A DNA stretch of 8,119 nt from Bifidobacteriaceae bacterium (GTDB taxonomy: Bacteria > Actinomycetota > Actinomycetes > Actinomycetales > WQXJ01), in the NCBI GenBank assembly GCA_031278675.1, contig JAITJY010000419.1, positions 1-8,119 of the forward strand, in the 5' to 3' direction. Below, piece by piece: positions 6,201 through 8,119 of the stretch (positions within the stretch are counted from its first letter, which is position 1; each line of letters opens with the position of its first letter). The notes under the pieces are model-generated. The model searched no databases and was not told the origin of the DNA. It saw nothing but the letters and a program-made list of their open reading frames with translations. A program made the translations under genes and the position numbers.

Positions 6201-8119
6201 TCTTAGGTGACAACGACATTCCCGCCAGCGAAGCGATCGGGTTTGACGCGCAGATCGTGGACTGCCTGCAAGAGAGCTCTAGTCCGCCCGGGACCTGCCT
6301 CGACTCCCCGAAACAGGCCGGCCTGAGGGAATACGAATACAAGATCGGAACAGAGCCGACCGCCACGTACAGCTACGGGTCGGATAATACCGTCAACGGT
6401 GACCGGAGCTGGATTGACCAACTCCGAACCGGCGTGCCGAACACCGACACGCTGACCGAGGACGGCTGCACCGCAGATGGCGAATGCAAGATTGAGATCA
6501 CGCCGACGGACCGGGCCGGCAACACCAGCGGCGTCCAAACGAAGTCGGTTTGGGTTGACCGGACCGCGCCGCAAGTGGAGGCGATCGCCTTCGGGGCTGA
6601 CCCCAACACGGCTGTCAACTGGGAGATACCACCGAACGCCACCGCCGGTTATCAGCACTTCAGTCAAGGGCCTGTGACCATTACCGTGACGGTCTCCGAC
6701 CTGGATGCGGCAAGCATCCCAGGCGCAGGCGCGAAAGCGGTCTCGCTTTATCTCCAAGACCTGGAGGCAGGCGAGACCCGCCCCACCCTGTTCGCCACCG
6801 AGCGGGTGACAGATGGTCAAGCGACCTTCACCTTGCCGGCCAGTTCCAGTTTCAAAGGCATAGTGTCTGCGACGGTGGTCGACAACGTGGGCAACCAGGA
6901 AGGCGTGACCACCGGAACGCAACCAGTCGACGCGACCGTTGGTAAGTTCTACGCCCAAGGAATGCTCGTGGTGGAGAGCGCCACCCAGCACAGGTCGGAA
7001 GCTCACATCAACTCCACCTTCGCTGCGGTAGCACAAGGCCGGGACGGGACAGACGCCGACAACCTGCCACTGTTCGCGGCGGCGACGGGCATGACCCTGA
7101 CCGCGACAGACACCTACGCCGGCATCAAAGCCGTGCGCTGCAGCTACACCACCGAACTCAAACCCGACCCGCAAGAATGCGTTAGTGGTTCCGGCACCGA
7201 CTGGGTACCGATCGGTGATCCTAACTTCAAATGGACCAAGAAGGTCGGCGACGGGGATGATTCTGCGGCCTGGACGGTCGCCGAACTGCCCATCACCATC
7301 AGCGAAGACTCCAACAAGATCACCGTCAACTGGTGTGTGAGGGACCGGGCCGGTTATGAGACCTGCGCGGCCAGCGACACCATGCCGGCCGGAGCAGACA
7401 AGCGGGCCAAACTGTCGATCGACCGCACAGCGCCGACCGCCACCGTGACCTGGAATAGCGTCTCACCGGACCCGGAGAATGGCACCTATTACCGCAATGA
7501 CCGGATAGCAACGTTCGTGGTGCAGGATCGTAACGTCACGGCATCGCGCACCGATATCACAACTGGGGGCGCGGCATCGGGCTGGACTCAAGTCGGTGAC
7601 ACTGCCAACTGGACGTACCGGGCGACCGTCAGCTACACGCAGGACGCGGACTACCGGGCGGCGTCGGAAAGCTTGGCCACCACCGACCTGGCGGGCAACT
7701 CGCTGGCGCCGGTGTTGCGCTTGGATGACTGGACGTTGGACAAGACACCGCCGGTCATCTCGATCGCGTATGACAACAACGCAGCGACCAACTCGAACTT
7801 CTACGGCGCTGCGCGGACCGCGACAATCACTGTCCAAGAGCACAATTTCCAGGCCAGCCGGTTAGCGCTAACAGAGACATCAGCGCTGGCCAACGGCCTG
7901 GAAGGAGCAGTCGCAGACTTCGCTTGGCAGCTTGGGGCATGGAACTCTTCCGGCGACACACACACCGCCTCGCTCCGGTTCGCGAGCGACGGCCGGTTCG
8001 CCTTCGCCGCAACCGTCGCAGACATGGCCGGCAATGAGGGGGCCGCGCTCGGCCGCCAAGAGTTCTACATCGACCAGACCAAACCCGAAATCAAGCTCCT
8101 GCAAGTGCCCGATGGCGCC
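3275..8119 (+). CDS. Giant secreted Ig-like repeat protein (partial, runs off window)
   Basis: The frame is open from GTG 3275 to the window end (1615 codons, no stop), so the C-terminus and any cell-wall anchor are not visible. Residues 1-32 are a Sec signal peptide: basic MKTSKR, a hydrophobic core, and likely cleavage after ASA (30-32). Cys17 lies in the core but has no lipobox. Residues 33 to about 660 are beta-rich and unrecognised. From about 665 on, Ig-like modules follow. Most end with a D-x-x-G-N-like motif (763, 926, 1079, 1203, 1357, 1471, 1583), then 12-26 residues later V-D-x-T-x-P or a variant (780, 943, 1095, 1219, 1383, 1489, 1600). Spacing tightens to 106-111 residues at the end. 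The last modules carry YYRNDRIATF (1405 on) and FYGAARTATITVQEHNF (1509 on), the latter resembling Ig-like modules I recall from gut Firmicutes surface proteins. Twenty exported Cys form ten close pairs. No enzymatic motif is visible. Adhesin, matrix or cell-envelope scaffold roles are possible, and position suggests a link to the kinase. Confidence 0.9.
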   Translation, partial: MKTSKRWVALGMAATLCGAVFIPASGITQASAALVPVEVSIAIVSDSEYLPVIDLASPSAQVKLLNSSGINDGSGSLPTEKVLPLTSKADGSGYVATSDVVIQNFDPDDPDWSYSITGLDGYVDVTGGSFVGYDPQDGPFQVLASSLTVAAPRSYTLLPNPAVVPATIEWSVYYEDLNGDKVDVTPAASIAWSNDFPELYFTAEAVGEDAYLESFEAAVGFGPYFKLPLDIDPVQQVWPPAGVSPVGQNYLKATAAKATEQTTSILTPSGDLTIPGFNPTTPTACKEISPPSGSTTTTYQCKDTSFKVGAAANLPPAIWPTDSTADISADGLAGTYGPSVTVPGLSTVKGVYYTQKIVGHTRTIEKWSLQDDFKIVAQPFQVVQLGPDADVGDYTVSATLPNGVAGYCHEDEAGFQVNCWAPEGTPIEVKVIPAAGKYLESVTGAQVADADPLTLVKTAVDLSDPSALGIDGSYTFELEVPATPQGAEEVTTTLTATVGSPILGAPVSADALLAPVSGAPPVTDTAKPHLVCASGLSPYVPCTGLSADADVVALTSDDSGTATYWATSRTNLTFALVPGDDFWTDTTITDVQVSLAYHAGYAAQLALAVDDPVAGVYVKTIDINSQVKIYWVDIKAPDGTAGSFMLKADAAGPGFVVGTVPTTTNPPLVDASKTESWQITGLKLEDAGSGVRALVWAKLDPGDAAFPTGAAVIAESVNPMGVPTGNLGTCDAEGDGTYTCDIAHTYDLASEAGSFDVTLYSVDNSDNITPTATPLTFYYDQVGPVLETAFSVLGCDAGQATGADKVYCSASVNIAVEVKDEFIGFSAASPQDGHKLTIATDSNPDGAKADESHGALRLSYTPPGNPPQTETRSCVLDNPDPDDCSVTPPDAGQTTWQVTFFNVPKNVVSGTDQIYLDSDLTLEGWDLYGNRSAVTLDHRLEVENVKPKVTFVTNPPVYEETDGQGIVLREWYRGTVLGDNDIPASEAIGFDAQIVDCLQESSSPPGTCLDSPKQAGLREYEYKIGTEPTATYSYGSDNTVNGDRSWIDQLRTGVPNTDTLTEDGCTADGECKIEITPTDRAGNTSGVQTKSVWVDRTAPQVEAIAFGADPNTAVNWEIPPNATAGYQHFSQGPVTITVTVSDLDAASIPGAGAKAVSLYLQDLEAGETRPTLFATERVTDGQATFTLPASSSFKGIVSATVVDNVGNQEGVTTGTQPVDATVGKFYAQGMLVVESATQHRSEAHINSTFAAVAQGRDGTDADNLPLFAAATGMTLTATDTYAGIKAVRCSYTTELKPDPQECVSGSGTDWVPIGDPNFKWTKKVGDGDDSAAWTVAELPITISEDSNKITVNWCVRDRAGYETCAASDTMPAGADKRAKLSIDRTAPTATVTWNSVSPDPENGTYYRNDRIATFVVQDRNVTASRTDITTGGAASGWTQVGDTANWTYRATVSYTQDADYRAASESLATTDLAGNSLAPVLRLDDWTLDKTPPVISIAYDNNAATNSNFYGAARTATITVQEHNFQASRLALTETSALANGLEGAVADFAWQLGAWNSSGDTHTASLRFASDGRFAFAATVADMAGNEGAALGRQEFYIDQTKPEIKLLQVPDGA
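7412..8119 (+). repeat. Two regular Ig-like modules and the start of a third
   Basis: Within gene 3, residues 1383-1488 and 1489-1599 are consecutive modules of 106 and 111 residues. They start with DRTAPTATV and DKTPPVISI, share an (N/G)-(T/F)-Y-x-x-x-R-x-A-T-(F/I) strand about 22 residues in, and have D-(L/M)-A-G-N near the end. A third opens at 1600 with DQTKPEIKLL. Similarity is clear in the protein but not in the DNA, so the duplication is old. These cysteine-free modules differ from the cysteine-paired modules upstream. The pattern suggests a distal stalk continuing beyond the window. Confidence 0.75.

Noticed and set aside
6203..7174. 323-residue minus-strand frame opposite gene 3
   Set aside because: Antisense shadow: it has no recognisable motif, and the opposite strand carries clear Ig-module signatures throughout.

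Overview
The window looks like chromosomal DNA from a high-GC Gram-positive bacterium (Actinomycetota). The coding strand is GC-rich, GTG starts are used twice, the Shine-Dalgarno sites are strong, and the kinase is of a membrane-spanning bacterial type. I cannot name the genus. Family resemblances recalled from gut Firmicutes and bifidobacteria suggest a host-associated lineage, but that is inference.

Layout: bases 1-172 hold degenerate short direct repeats: a 57-bp-spaced pair of about 25 bp, and a 21-bp tandem duplication. Bases 173-606 contain no convincing gene. They hold a T-poor C/A-rich stretch, two small hairpins, and a possible 27-codon leader reading frame ending just before the first real gene. 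From 607 to the right edge everything is one plus-strand operon of three genes, joined by two identical 4-bp GTGA stop/start overlaps. Gene 1 (607-2340) is a transmembrane Ser/Thr protein kinase with a helical, TPR-like outer domain. Gene 2 (2337-3278) is a one-pass membrane protein with a long, probably cytoplasmic tail carrying a ladder of Gly-Thr-Thr-Val-Met motifs, part of it in 96-bp tandem repeats. Gene 3 (3275 to beyond 8119) is a giant secreted protein of at least 1615 residues. It has a signal peptide, seven or more Ig-like modules, and 20 exported cysteines that fall into ten close pairs.

Working model (inference): the kinase senses the outside through its ectodomain and phosphorylates threonines on the gene 2 tail. 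That tail would then dock FHA-domain partners, while the giant Ig-repeat protein is the extracellular ligand, adhesin or structural partner. The arrangement recalls the bifidobacterial PFNA cluster (Pkb2 kinase, fibronectin-type surface protein, MoxR-type ATPase, DUF58, transglutaminase), so FHA, phosphatase, MoxR and DUF58 genes may lie just to the right of the window.
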